NCBI GenBank assembly: GCA_963693085.1
Contig: OY856409.1
Coordinates: 1,621,721,211-1,621,785,210, forward strand
Length of the DNA: 64,000 nucleotides
Direction of reading: 5' to 3'
Source of the DNA: Alisma plantago-aquatica
Taxonomy: Eukaryota > Streptophyta > Magnoliopsida > Alismatales > Alismataceae
A program made the translations under genes and the position numbers. This document shows, in pieces, positions 45,809-57,500 of the stretch; within the stretch, counting starts at the first letter, position 1; every line of letters starts with the position of its first letter. The notes under the pieces were generated by a model, which was given only the letters and a program-made list of their open reading frames with translations, was not told the DNA's origin and did not search any database.

Positions 45809-48800
45809 ATGTCTGGAAACCATGAAGAACATGCTCCTGAGCATAGTGATGCTGCATCGGTTGATGGAGCTGATGGACAGGCACATGAAGATCGGGTGCC
45901 TGAGGTCCCCCAACCTAACCCAGCCATACTTGAACACCCTGCCTACCAACAGCTTATGGGGCAGTTAATAGCTACGATGAATCTCATGGTTGAGCGATTA
46001 CCAGTGCCTCCTCCGCGAGCACAGGTTCCCCATGGAGAAGCATCGGGTATTGGGAAGACCTTTGAGCGGCTTCGCTGAGTTGGAGCTTCGGATTATGCTA
46101 GAACGGCTGATCCAGCGGATGCAGATCTGTGGCTGACAAGTCTCGAGAAGGCTTTCCGGATCCTTGACATCCCTAAAGCAGACAAGGTAAAGCATGCTGT
46201 CTACCTTCTGAAAGGTAGTGCTGGTCATTGGTGGACCATCGAAGAAGAGAAGCGGCCTGGTGAGGTGATCTGTTGGGAAGTGTTTCGACGCGATTTCATC
46301 ACCAAATACTTTCCAAAGATGTATCTGGACGAGAAGATCAGTCAGTTTGAGAAGTTGCGACAAGGAACGATGAACGTCACCGAGTATGAAGCTATGTTTA
46401 TGGATCTGTTGAGGTTCTGTCCTCACATGGCGGCAACAAATGAGGAATGGATCAGACGTTTCGAGAAGGGTTTAAGTGCTGAGTTGACAACCCCAATGTC
46501 TGCGTTGGAGAACCGAGAGCAGTTTTCTACATTCGTGGAATCAGTTCGATGGATCGAGAGGACAGTACGGGAGAAAAGAGAGTCTATGTCTCTTAAAATA
46601 CCTGCTCAGTTTCAAGGATGAAGGTTTGGTGGCTTTAAGAAGCCCAGGTTTTCAGCACCGTCAACAATGAGAAGTGCTGGTGTACCATCTCTGTGGTCTC
46701 CGAGTAAGGGAAGAGGCTATGTTTCTTCACCATCTAAGGCGCACAGTTCGGCTTCTGTGGCAGTGACAGGGCCGGTTAGGCCACGGTTTGAGGACAAGGC
46801 ATGTCATCTTTGTGGACAAGTCGGGCATTTCAGGCTTAATTGCCCGAATAGAGATGTTGAAGTGACGCAGCAGCCGAGGCAGAGTTTCCAGAAGTCTGAG
46901 AGACCGCAGCCCAGAGGTAGCAGAGGCCGAGGACGCGGTCAGGCGTCTCAAGCTGGATTGTCTGCTCAAGGAAGCAGAGGTCGTGGACAGCAAGCAACGG
47001 CTCGATTCTTTGCCATGAATCAGCCGGAGGTGGTAGTCAACCCGCGAGTAGTGACAGGTCAGATGGAGTTATTTCATTCTGATATGTCTTCTTCTTGCTT
47101 TATATCTATTCTGGTTGACCCGGGTGCTACACACTCTTTTATCGCCTATAGTATGCTTGAAAACTGTCGTTTACCTGTTAGCTGTAAGAAGGATGGTTTG
47201 TTGTTAGAAACCCCTCTTGATGGTTCCTCTTTGCTTCGAGAAGAGTGTCCCTCTTGTGTTTTGTCTTTCTCGGGACATCGCATTCAAGTGGATCTTATAC
47301 CACTTGATATGCATGGTTTCGATGTTATCCTTGGGATGGATACCTTAGAGAGGTATAAGGTTGTCTTGGACTGTGGATCCAAGCAGGTAGTGTTCGATGT
47401 TGCTGGAGAGAAGTGGATCTTCCAGGGAGATAGGAAGATTCTTCTGACGTGCTTAGTATCAACTATGGTGGCAGATAAGTTGTTATGACAAGGATGTGAC
47501 GCGTTCTTAGCTCATGTAGTAGATACCGTAGTGGATGCCAAGGCGAAAGGTCCTAGCCTTGAGGAGGTGTTCGTGGTTCGAGAGTTTGCAGACGTGTTTC
47601 CTGAGGAGTTTTCTGGTGTTCCCCCACCTCGAGAGATTGATTTCGAGATCAATCTAATACCAGGAACGCAGCCAGTTGCACAGACACCGTACAGAATGGC
47701 TCCAGTAGATATGGCAGAGTTGAAAAGGCAGTTACAGGAGTTGTTGGATAAAGGTTTTATCCGACCGAGTACGTCGCATTGGGGTGCCCCAGTCCTGTTT
47801 GTCAAGAAGAAGGATGGTTCAATGCGGTTGTGTATAGACTACCGGCAGTTGAACAAGGTCACGATCAAGAACAAGTACCCGTTACCGAGGATAGATGTTG
47901 TGTTTGATCAGTTGCGTGGTGCTATAGTGTTCTCAAAGATAGACCTACGGTCCAGATATCATCAGCTGAGGATAAAGGCGGATGACATACCAAAGTCAGC
48001 TTTCAGGACAAGGTATGGTCATGATGAGTTTGTGGTTATGCCGTTTGGGTTGACCAATGCACCTGCAGCTTTTATGGATCTGATGAACAGAGTGTTCCGT
48101 CCGTTCTTAGATCTGTTTGTTGTAGTCTTTATAGATTCCATCTTGATCTATAGTCGGGATAGGCTAGATCACGAGCAACATCTTCGTCGAGCGTTGACTC
48201 TTCTTCGTCAACATCAGTTGTATGCCAAGTTCAGTAAGTGTGAATTCTGGCTGGATGAAGTGACCTTCTTGGGCCATGTGATATCCACCGAAGGAGTCAA
48301 GGTAGATCCGAAGAAGGTGGAATCTTTTACAGATTGGGAACAACCGAAGACGCCGACAGAAGTTCATAGTTTCCTTGGTTTAGCAGGATACTACCGGAGG
48401 TTTATCAAGGACTTCAGTTCGATAGCTTTGCCAATGACGAAGTTGACCAGGAAGGATGTACCTTTTGTTTGGAATGATCGATGTCAGAAAGCTTTCCAGA
48501 GTCTGAAGGAGAAGCTGACTAGTGCTCCAGTGTTGATCTTGCCAGAGCCTGGGAAAGGCTATGTTGTCTTCTGTGATGCTTCCAAGAAAGGTTTAGGTTG
48601 CGTGTTGATGCAAGAAGATCATGTGGTTTCTTTTGCCTCGCGACAGCTCAAGAAGCATGAGGAGAACTACCTGACTCATGATTTGGAGCTGGAAGCAGTG
48701 GTTCATGCGTTAAAGATTTGGAGACACTATCTATATGGGGAAGTGTGTCAGATCTTTACAGATCATAAGAATCTGAAGTATATCTTCACGCAGCATGAGT

Positions 48801-50506
48801 TGAACATGCGACAACAGCGATGGATGGAGTTGATCAATGATTACGACTGCACTATCGAGTATCATCCTGGTAAGGCGAATTTGGTAGCAGATGCGCTTAG
48901 TAGAAAGTCTTCTTCTCTTTCTTCAAAGAAGGCACAGTTAAGTTCCCTGGTTTGCCATAGGCGAGATATGCTTGTTTCTCTACGATAGATGAATGTGCAG
49001 ATGGAAGTTTCTTTGTTATCTGGTCTTTTCGCACAGATGCAAGTCAAGCCTACGTTGAGGCAGCAGATCAAGGATGCACATCAGACAGATGATGCAGTAT
49101 AGTTGATCAGATCAGAGTTTGGCAGTGACAAGCGTGATGGGTTCCATGAGTCCGAGGATGGACTAGTTTGCTATCGTGGTAGGATGGTGGTTCCCGATGT
49201 TGATAATATGAGGAAGTTGGTGCTTGAAGAAGCACATACGTCGATGTATGCAATGCATCCAGGTGTCACCAAGATGTATCATAGTCTGAAGGACTTGTAT
49301 TGGTGGTCTGGTCTGAAGAAGGATGTAGCTGAGTACGTGGCAAGATGTGCGGTGTGTTAGCAAGTGAAGGCTGAACATCAGAAGCCAGCAGGTACGTTAC
49401 AACCTTTGCCGATACCACAGTGGAAATGAGATCATATCACTATGGATTTCGTAGTTGGTCTACCCCGGACAACTAGGAATCATGATTCCATTTGGGTGAT
49501 AGTGGACAGATTGACTAAATCTGCCCATTTTCTACCAGTGAAGACGACGTATACAACTGAGAAGCTACCCCGAGTATATGTGGATGAGATAGTACATTTG
49601 CATGGTGTGCCAGCAACGATAGTTTCTGACATAGGTCCTCAGTTCACAAGTCGTTTTTGGGAATAGTTGCACAAGGCGTTGGGAACGCAGTTAAGTTTCA
49701 GTACAGCTTTTCACCCGCAGACGGATGGACAGTCTGAGTGGACGATTCAGATTTTGGAAGATCTCCTTCGAGCTTGTGTTTTGCAGTTTCTAGGCAACTG
49801 GGATGTACATCTGAGTTTGATAGAGTTTGCTTACAACAACAATTATCAGCGTAGCATTGACATGGCTCCTTCCGAGGCTTTGTATGGGAGGAAGTGCAGA
49901 TCTCCTTTGTGTTGGTACGAATCAGGAGAACATCAGTTGTTGGGCCCTGAGCTAGTACATCAGACTACGGAAAAAATCAATGTGATACAACAACAGTTGA
50001 AAGAGGCACAAGACAGGCAGAAGTCTTATGCATACAATCGCCGACGACCGTTGGAATTCCAGGTAGGAGACAAAGTGTATCTTAACGTCTCGCCGTGGAA
50101 AGGTGTGCTGAGGTTTGGACGGAAGGGTAAGTTGGCACCCAGATATATGGGGCCTTACCCAATTATAGCACGTGTTGGAAAGGTAGCCTACGAGATAGAG
50201 TTGCCTCCCGAGTTGCACAGGTTGCATCCAGTGTTTCATGTCAGCATGTTGAAGAAAAGTCATCCGGATTCAGGAACAGTGATACAGCCAGTTGAGGTTG
50301 AGCTTGATGCAGATGTGACCTACGAGGAAGGTCCGGTGGCGATCCTTGATAGAAGGGTCAAGAAGCTGAAGAGTAAGGACCTGGTTCTTGTGAAGGTTCT
50401 TTGGCAGTGTCGTGGCGTCGAGGAAGCCACGTGGGAGCTTGAGGAAGAGATGAGGAGGAAGTATCCCTCGTTTTTCTCTTCGGATTTTAGGGACGAAATC
50501 CCTTAA
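45809..50506 (+). pseudogene. gag-pol of array copy 2 (chromovirus polyprotein, broken)
   Basis: One uninterrupted frame register of 1566 codons from ATG 45809 to TAA 50506 with no indel, broken only by nonsense codons at 46076, 46619, 47486, 48986, 49100, 49358, 49427 and 49664. Domains as in copy 1: Gag, CCHC knuckle (46802-46843), protease DPGATHSFIA (Asp 47117), RT, RNase H (about 48540-48900), integrase finger (49200-49360, CAVC then a stop), integrase core (49430-49900), GPY/F (about 50090-50240) and chromodomain (about 50330-50480, EATWELEEEMRRKYPSFF). RT is further damaged: the catalytic FIDD is FIDS (Ser codon 48137-48139, Asp in copy 1). In integrase, SDRG reads SDIG and QSER reads QSEW. 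Neither copy could make the polyprotein, but their lesions do not overlap. Confidence 0.95.
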
Positions 50507-50518
50507 AGGGGGTTAGAT
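50505..50518 (+). promoter_or_regulatory. Polypurine tract (copy 2)
   Basis: aaagggggttagat directly before LTR 3, identical to copy 1. Confidence 0.8.
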
Positions 50519-51043
50519 TGTAAGGACCCTGACCTGCATTTAGGGTTTACCCTGTTTGTTTTGCTTAACCTTGGTGGTTTGATGCTTGCTAATCACCTTT
50601 GAGTGGTGATTAGGGTTTTTGTTGTTCCTTGTTGAAAGTTTGAGGGGCTACTTGCAAATAAACCAAGATTAGGGTTTTGTGTGCAAGTTTGCCATCTTGC
50701 GAGATGTTTTCCCCTCTTTTCTTCCTCTAGGGTTGAGAGGAAGGCTTGGGATTGTTGTTTGAGTTCTTTGGGCCTTTGTTGAGCTTGTTTGGGCCTTGGA
50801 GTTCCTTGTTTGGGTTTGCTTGGGCCTTGTGTCGGCCAAGTGGAGCTTGTGTCAGCCTAGAATAGAGCTTGTGTCGCCCATGAAGCTTGGTCCAACCTTG
50901 GTCATGTTTGGAGAACACATGGTGCACATCTTGGACAAGTGTCTTTTAGCTTGCAAGAGTGGTGGCTTGAGTTTGTAGACATGTGTCCCTTGGGTGGACG
51001 ACACATAACAAGTGTTTACCTTGGTTTCTCCTCCTTTCTCATC

Positions 51044-51050
51044 TATATAG
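51044..51050 (+). promoter_or_regulatory. Candidate TATA box of LTR 3
   Basis: tatatag in the same context as in LTRs 1 and 2. Confidence 0.5.
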
Positions 51051-51128
51051 GTGGTCCCTTCCTTAGCTTGAGGTCCCTTTAGTTCCTCTCCTTCTTGTGC
51101 ACGACACCCTCCATCTCCCCCTTGCTTG

Positions 51129-51274
51129 GTGGCCGACACACCCTTGAAGAAGGAGCTAAGGTGGCCGACACACCCTTGTGTGAGCAGCTTGGAGGTCGAC
51201 ACACCCTTGAAGAAGAAGGTGGAGGCCGATACACCCTTCTTGGAGGAGCCTTGGTGGTCGAGATACCCTTGGAG
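51129..51274 (+). repeat. GGCCGACACACCCTTG minisatellite in LTR 3
   Basis: Five units, nearly identical to LTR 1. Confidence 0.8.
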
Positions 51275-51679
51275 CTTGAAGTGCTTCTTCTTCGTTGGAG
51301 CTTAAGGCGGGTTGCATGACTCTAACCCTAAACTACTCTATCCTCTTCTTTCATATGTTGTTTCAACCTTGCCTTTATATGTTAGTAGTTGGTTCTTGCC
51401 TAGCTTGCATGTTGGCCGACCCATGTGTGTTAGGGTTTAGGAGAGCAACACTCCTTTCTCCCCTTGGTCTAGATGAGTGAGCTTGAGCTCTAATGCCATG
51501 AGCAACACTCCTCTTTCCTACCCGATTGAGGTGAGCACATGACTTAGTGGCTTGAGCAAGACTCTCCTCTCACCTTGGGCAAGATGGTGAGCTCGTTTAG
51601 ATGGCTTGAACCTTAGTTGAGATGTGTGGGGAGGTGCTGCCCGACAGCCCTTGCCCTAGTTTTATCTTGCACGGTTGGA

Positions 51680-52170
51680 GTGAGCAAGTTTCTCTTTTTG
51701 TACCTTGGGCGGGTGAGCAACCTGACCCTACTCGCCATGAGCCAGCTCTGCCCGACAGGCTGCTCGCCCAGTAGCTTGGCTCCCTAGCCTCTGTTGCTCG
51801 CTCAGTTTTCCCTTGCTCACCTGCACGGGTGTCACCCAACTCCGTGGCTTTGCTCGCCCGATACTTCTTTGGCTCGCCCGATAGGCCCAGCTCACGTGGC
51901 TTTGCCCTTCTCGCCTGACATAGCCATCTCGCCCGATACACTCCACATGCCTGCTCGCTCATCGTCCAGTTCGCCCAATTGAACTTTGCTCACCTAGTAG
52001 CCCTGCACGCCCTGTGTCGCCCGACATCTTGGGTTTGCCCGGTACCAGTTGTGTCGCCCGACACCCACCTTGCTCACCGGGTACCCATGTCGCCCGATGG
52101 GGTGAGCCGCGCAACACTCCCTGACGCGCGACACCCATCTCGCCCGATCCTCTTGTGAGGGGGCGCTCGA
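51680..52170 (+). repeat. GC-rich GCTCGCCCG-type degenerate repeat in LTR 3
   Basis: Same block as in LTRs 1 and 2, shorter by a 16-bp unit, so the repeat number varies between LTRs of one array. Confidence 0.8.
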
Positions 52171-54565
52171 GCAGCAGACTGAGTGCAACACAACGTGCAA
52201 CCTCCCCATGCCTAGCCATGCAAGTCAGCTATAGTTAGGGTTGTGAGATCTTAGGGGAGGGTAGTTAGGTCCTTTGGTGACGGTCCCAAGTATCATGACA
52301 GTAGACGCTTATGAATAACCAAATCTCGGTAGTAATGCCTGGCTTAGTAACAATCAAATGACATGGTAGTATTAATGGCATAGCCATGATGATAATATGT
52401 TGATAACAAAGATGTTAGTTGTGTTGATGCCTTGAAACCTATGATAATGCTAATGATAGTAACAAAGATGATGATGGTAATTTCATAATAACGATAATGT
52501 TGATGATCATAATAATGATGGCAATAATGATAGTAATGACATGCATGAATTAACCCTTGTGCTTAGTTGAGAATGATGGTAGTTGCACTAGGAGCTTGCA
52601 TAATGGTAAAAATGGTAATAATGATGATAGTGGATGGTAATAGTAATGATATTGGTAACAATAGTAGTCGACTTGTATACTCAACATAATTGTTACGAAA
52701 AGTGAACACCTTGACTAATCCTGAGATAAGGATAAGCATAATTATGGTACAATGTGCTTAACAAGCTTGATCATCCAATAATGTAATATTGATAAATAGA
52801 TTATCTGGAACGATAACTCATATGTTGAATCTATGGTTATTGTGTATCCTAACCATGCAGGTGATGTGTAGCCATGAAAGGGCTATGTGACATATGTGAT
52901 GAATAACATTACCTTGATATTTGTTCTATGGGTTTATATATATGATGTGTTTGTCCCATGATAATGGTGTGAGCCTTGAGAGGCAGTGACAGTACATGAT
53001 GAAGGATTGATATCCTATGGTATGGGATGATCCTTGATATGGATCAGGATGGTTGGAAAGAGGCCAAGTGGTAACATGTGATGCTGGATCAGGTTGATGA
53101 GGTTTCAATAATAATATATTGTTCTTTTTTATCTGCATGTTATAACTTGGTTGAATCCTGCAATCCATCTAAAAGACACTAATTAATTATAGTGGAATTA
53201 TATCATGTAGTTTTCCCTGGCCATAGATCCATCATCGTCAGGACTTGGTGATGGTGAAACAGGTTCTCCTACAGGCTAACCTCGAAGCGCATATTGTTGA
53301 ATATGTGTATGTTGCTCCTAGCCTGAAAACGAGGAGGTAAGAGTGTAACTTTGGTTACAGACTCAGATATGTATATAGAGCATGGTGAACAGGCCCATGG
53401 CTCAGGACATGTGATGTGTGGAGCATGAATGCGTTCATGGCTCAGAGCACGGTGAACAGGCCCGTGACTCCGTTTTACTAGCGCCGAGACCTGTACCAAG
53501 GCGGTCTAGAGTGAGGGTAGCCTATGGAGCTGTCCCTGTGGCTTAGACCACTTCAGCATGTGACTACGGTCCTGCTTGTGTTGTACTCGTGTACTAACCA
53601 CGAGGTGGGAGGTCGTGGAGTCTGGCTCTTCCATTTGACCTTGTATGGCACCGACTATGGGCTTCACAGCCGAAGGTTGGATTTGAACAGTACAGTTCAT
53701 TTCCTCAGGGCATAATAAGACGTAATACAGCCGCTTAGTATGTATTGCTTAAGACAAACACAAAACATTGGTTGAGGCCTTGTTTGTGTAGTTAACTTCA
53801 TTTATCTTGCAGTTACTGTGCATTATTCTTATGTGGTGTGTTTCATATATAGTTTATCTTGTCAATTATGTTCCATTGGGAAATATGTTGGTTACATGCT
53901 CTTTTGGTACAGCTGGTAAGACTAAGGATGGCTTGTTGTTCATAACTGCTTCTGTTATATTCTTTATCAGTAATCTGCTCATCTAAATAACTGATCTTGA
54001 GGTTTTGTAGTTTTGGCGTGGAGTTATGCCTCCCACTGGGACAATTGTTCAATTGTCTCACTCCGCTGGTTTACACCCTTTTTAGGTGGTCGAGGTAGAC
54101 GTGATCGTGGTCGTGGTGTTGCGGCCGAGCAGCCTGACGAGCAGTAGAAGGCAAGCAATGGATATGCTGCTGTTTTGGATGTTTTGTAGTAGAGTCTAGA
54201 GTCATCCCTGTACTCTCAGGTCCTTGGCAGTGTTATGATGTTGTTTCACGGTGAACAATCGATGATGTTTGTATATCCTGCTGTTGGCCGGATGTGGGCC
54301 TTTATGTATATGAATAGGTGGTGAACTCATGTGATGGATGAACAACTGTTTCTGAGCTGTGGACACATATCAGTTTTCATGTATGTATATTTATGACATG
54401 TTTCTATGCAGGACGAGGACTGGAAAGTAATAGTTCCACAGTTTATAAGTTTTCCGCAATCGGTTTTAATTAACCTATGTTTTTGATAATCTGTGGTTAT
54501 GGTGATTTCCGCACGTTTTCGTGTAACACCTCGTTATCTGTGTGATAATGGGATGTGTTGCCACA

Positions 54566-57500
54566 GGTGACATGTAAAGAAATTGAATTGGGGTGTGCAT
54601 GAGTGATAACAAAGTGTTCAACCAAGGCTATTGGAGGTTTGTGGGGCTTGTCATCATTCCTAAAACTCTACTAGATCCTTGTGCATTATAGGAAGTCAAA
54701 AGTAATAGCTTATTATGGCTTTGTACTTAAATGTGACTCAAGGTTTTAATACCAATCATTTCAACCCACTATAATGCTTCGAAGCAAGTTTGTGCTCCTC
54801 AATGGGCATGCGAACCATACTAGTTTATCCTAGGGCATTAAAACATTTGATAATTTTAGTTCTTCTGTAGGGATTCTATCACCACAAAGTACGCTAAAAA
54901 CCCACTTGAAACCCACCACCAATTTTTAGATTTTCAAAATTTGGGTACATGAAGGTACATACCTTATCAAGGGTTTAAGTGGCTTGGGGTTTGAAAAAGG
55001 TTTAAATAAAAGGAATAAATTAGAATTTATAACATGTTTGTATTCTGAACATCTTAGTTGACTGAGTTCAATATCTTATTCAGACATGATGTAGCTTGAG
55101 TTTTGAAGAAAGAGTGTACCAAAAGACATGTTTGGGTTTTGAAAAATTGGGTTTATCAAGATAGTTACACAGTAAAGGTTTGAGATGGTCAATTTTATAA
55201 AAGTATTTTACTCAAGAGTAGCAATTTGTATCTCCAACCTTTTATCTTTTGAGAAGTTGGTTTTATAAGGAGTCCAAAACATTTGAATGCCATGTTGGGC
55301 TTTGAAAAGGTTCTACCAAGGCATTCAAATATTCTTTGTGATATCTTAGGTTAGAGAAAAAGGTTTATGAAGGACTCAAATGTTAATTAACACTTCAAAA
55401 CTATCTTGGGTTTTGAAAATGGGTGTTTTATCAAGATTTGAAAGTTCATCAACCTTTTGAAGTTATCATAGATTTTAAAAAGGGTATACTAATCATTCAA
55501 AAGTGTGGAAGTATTTTATGCTATATTTGACTTTAAAAAGGGTTTACCAAGGAATCAAAAGTTTGATAACATTATGATATCATCGTGGGTTTTGAAAAGA
55601 AAGTGTGAATAAACTCTTTGTATGTGCTTCACTGAATAAGTGTCTCCCCCATTTTATCCCTTCTGAGTTTAACATATATATCATTGACGTATCTATAGAT
55701 GCACATATAGTTTGTAAAATGGATGCCCTTAGATCTGCTAGTGGTACAATTTGCTTCATCTTAAATAAGACTTAGAATTCACTAGGATAGGGTACTTCCC
55801 TCTATATACCTCCTAGCCATGGCAGTCTGGAGCAATCATCGAGAAGAGGGAAGAGGTATGTTTTAGGCTAAGGATTGTCCCTCTTTCATAGGATCCCTAC
55901 CACTACTAATACTTTGGTGTCTTTTAAATCATGATGCAAGAGTGTTATGCTTCCCTAATTCACACATTGGAAAGTAAAGTGTGAAGTTGGATGAGTTGAA
56001 TGCCAAAATCCAAAACTCCTTTTTTATATATGGCAATACAAGAGTCTACACAATAAATCATAGAATATTGGATTAAACCAGAATAGAGAGAAACATCACT
56101 CATTTTATTGCAAGCATTTTAGTCAAGAAAAAAGTTCCAATCAGCCATACTACAAAATGCTCATTAATTCATAAAAGAATTGTGGTTCATACTGCAATTT
56201 TTAGTAAGAATGTTAATGCATAATCATTATATTTCGTTTCAAATATAGGCTATAGAGGTGGGGTGATCCCTTGGTGAGTTCTCATAGTTTATTTACATTA
56301 AGTTCATTTTTGTTTATTATTTGTAAACAAATGAATTATATTTCTGATAGAAAAGAGAAATAACTTCTAAAGAATAAAAAATAAATTAAGAAAGAAAAAG
56401 GAGCTAAGTAACCCCTAGAGGTTGTGAAAAGGTTATTTCAAGGATAATGGAGGGAAGACATGCAATGAGGATGTGTCACCTTTATGATGTAAAGAAATCA
56501 AGTATGCCTACCACAAACTCCACCCAAGCACTGCATATAACTGGTCACACTTTTGCTGGTCTATCTTGTCATCTCAACTCTTCATTTTCTCATTATTTCC
56601 TACAAAATTATGACAAAGGGGAAAACATCAGGCTATGAGATACCTCCCTGAAGAAGTGGACATCAAATGGACCTTGGAGGTATAACACATGTTCATCAAG
56701 TGATGGTTTTGTTGTGGTCTGAATCACCTTACATATAGTCTAAGGTTGTTCATTTGAAAAGATGTGTGAAATAATATGACATTGTCACCAGTAAAAGGCA
56801 TCCATCAAAAAGAGAAAAAAATGATTAGTTGTGGAAATCTTGGAAGAAAAAATAAAATCATCACAGAATTAGTACACGAGACTGAGGTTGTGATTTTCTT
56901 TCAATAGAGACATAATAGAGTCGTTCCTATGAGAAAACCCCCTTCTGGAAGGCACGATGCATAGATGAATTGCAACTAGGGTTTCCATCTTCCAAAATCC
57001 TCAAGAACATATGACTAGAACCATAAACAAAAAGAGAGACCTCACAGGATGAACAGATGGTTGGTGCTCCATTCTCCAAGTAAAGAAAATAAAGCTCCAA
57101 TGAAGAGACACATGGAGACAAAACATTAGTCTAATACGAGACATCATGGGATTTCATAAGTGGACCACACCCCATTTATCATGTCCAAAAAAACTACTTT
57201 AAAAAAGAGATGGAAGTGGACAATGACAGTCAAGTTTGGCCCTAACGAGTTCAGAGGTAGACTACACCTAAAATAGATTGTTCAAAACAAATCTTAAACA
57301 TTGCATGGATCTGTAGTGACTATGGTATTGTAATTCCCACTGGAGTCATTGATGAGGTTTTAGCATATTTCAAAAATCGTGGGTGGACATCGATGGTCGA
57401 GTCTAGTGAATATAGTTTCCATAGTGTTTATAAGTAAAATGAGATAAATCAGTAAAAGCTTTAGATATAGGTTGGATGACAAAAAAGGTAAATAAAAGAT

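Larger units (their letters stand above)
32731..54565 (+). mobile_element. Tandem Ty3/gypsy chromovirus array: LTR-int-LTR-int-LTR (Tekay/Del-like)
   Basis: Three long LTRs (32731-36793, 41622-45682, 50519-54565) separate two complete internal regions (36794-41621 and 45683-50518). All parts are in the same orientation and only a few per cent diverged by eye. Each internal has the tRNA-Met primer site, a single gag-pol frame of about 1565 codons ending in a chromodomain, and a polypurine tract. The chromodomain (ATWELEEEMRRKYP) and the long LTRs point to the Tekay/Del branch of chromoviruses; the branch name is from memory of family features. The array is the expected product of unequal recombination between LTRs. 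Because the outer five bases differ (atatc / ggtga), recombination between two separate insertions is likelier than duplication inside one. Confidence 0.92.
50519..54565 (+). repeat. LTR 3 of the gypsy array (4047 bp)
   Basis: Starts TGTAAGGACCC and ends TTGCCACA at 54565, after which the sequence is unlike the internal region. It is 16 bp shorter than LTR 1 because one unit of the GCTCGCCCG block (the one with ggagggctgctcgc in LTR 1, near 33981) is missing at about 51757. TATA candidate at 51044-51050. Confidence 0.93.
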
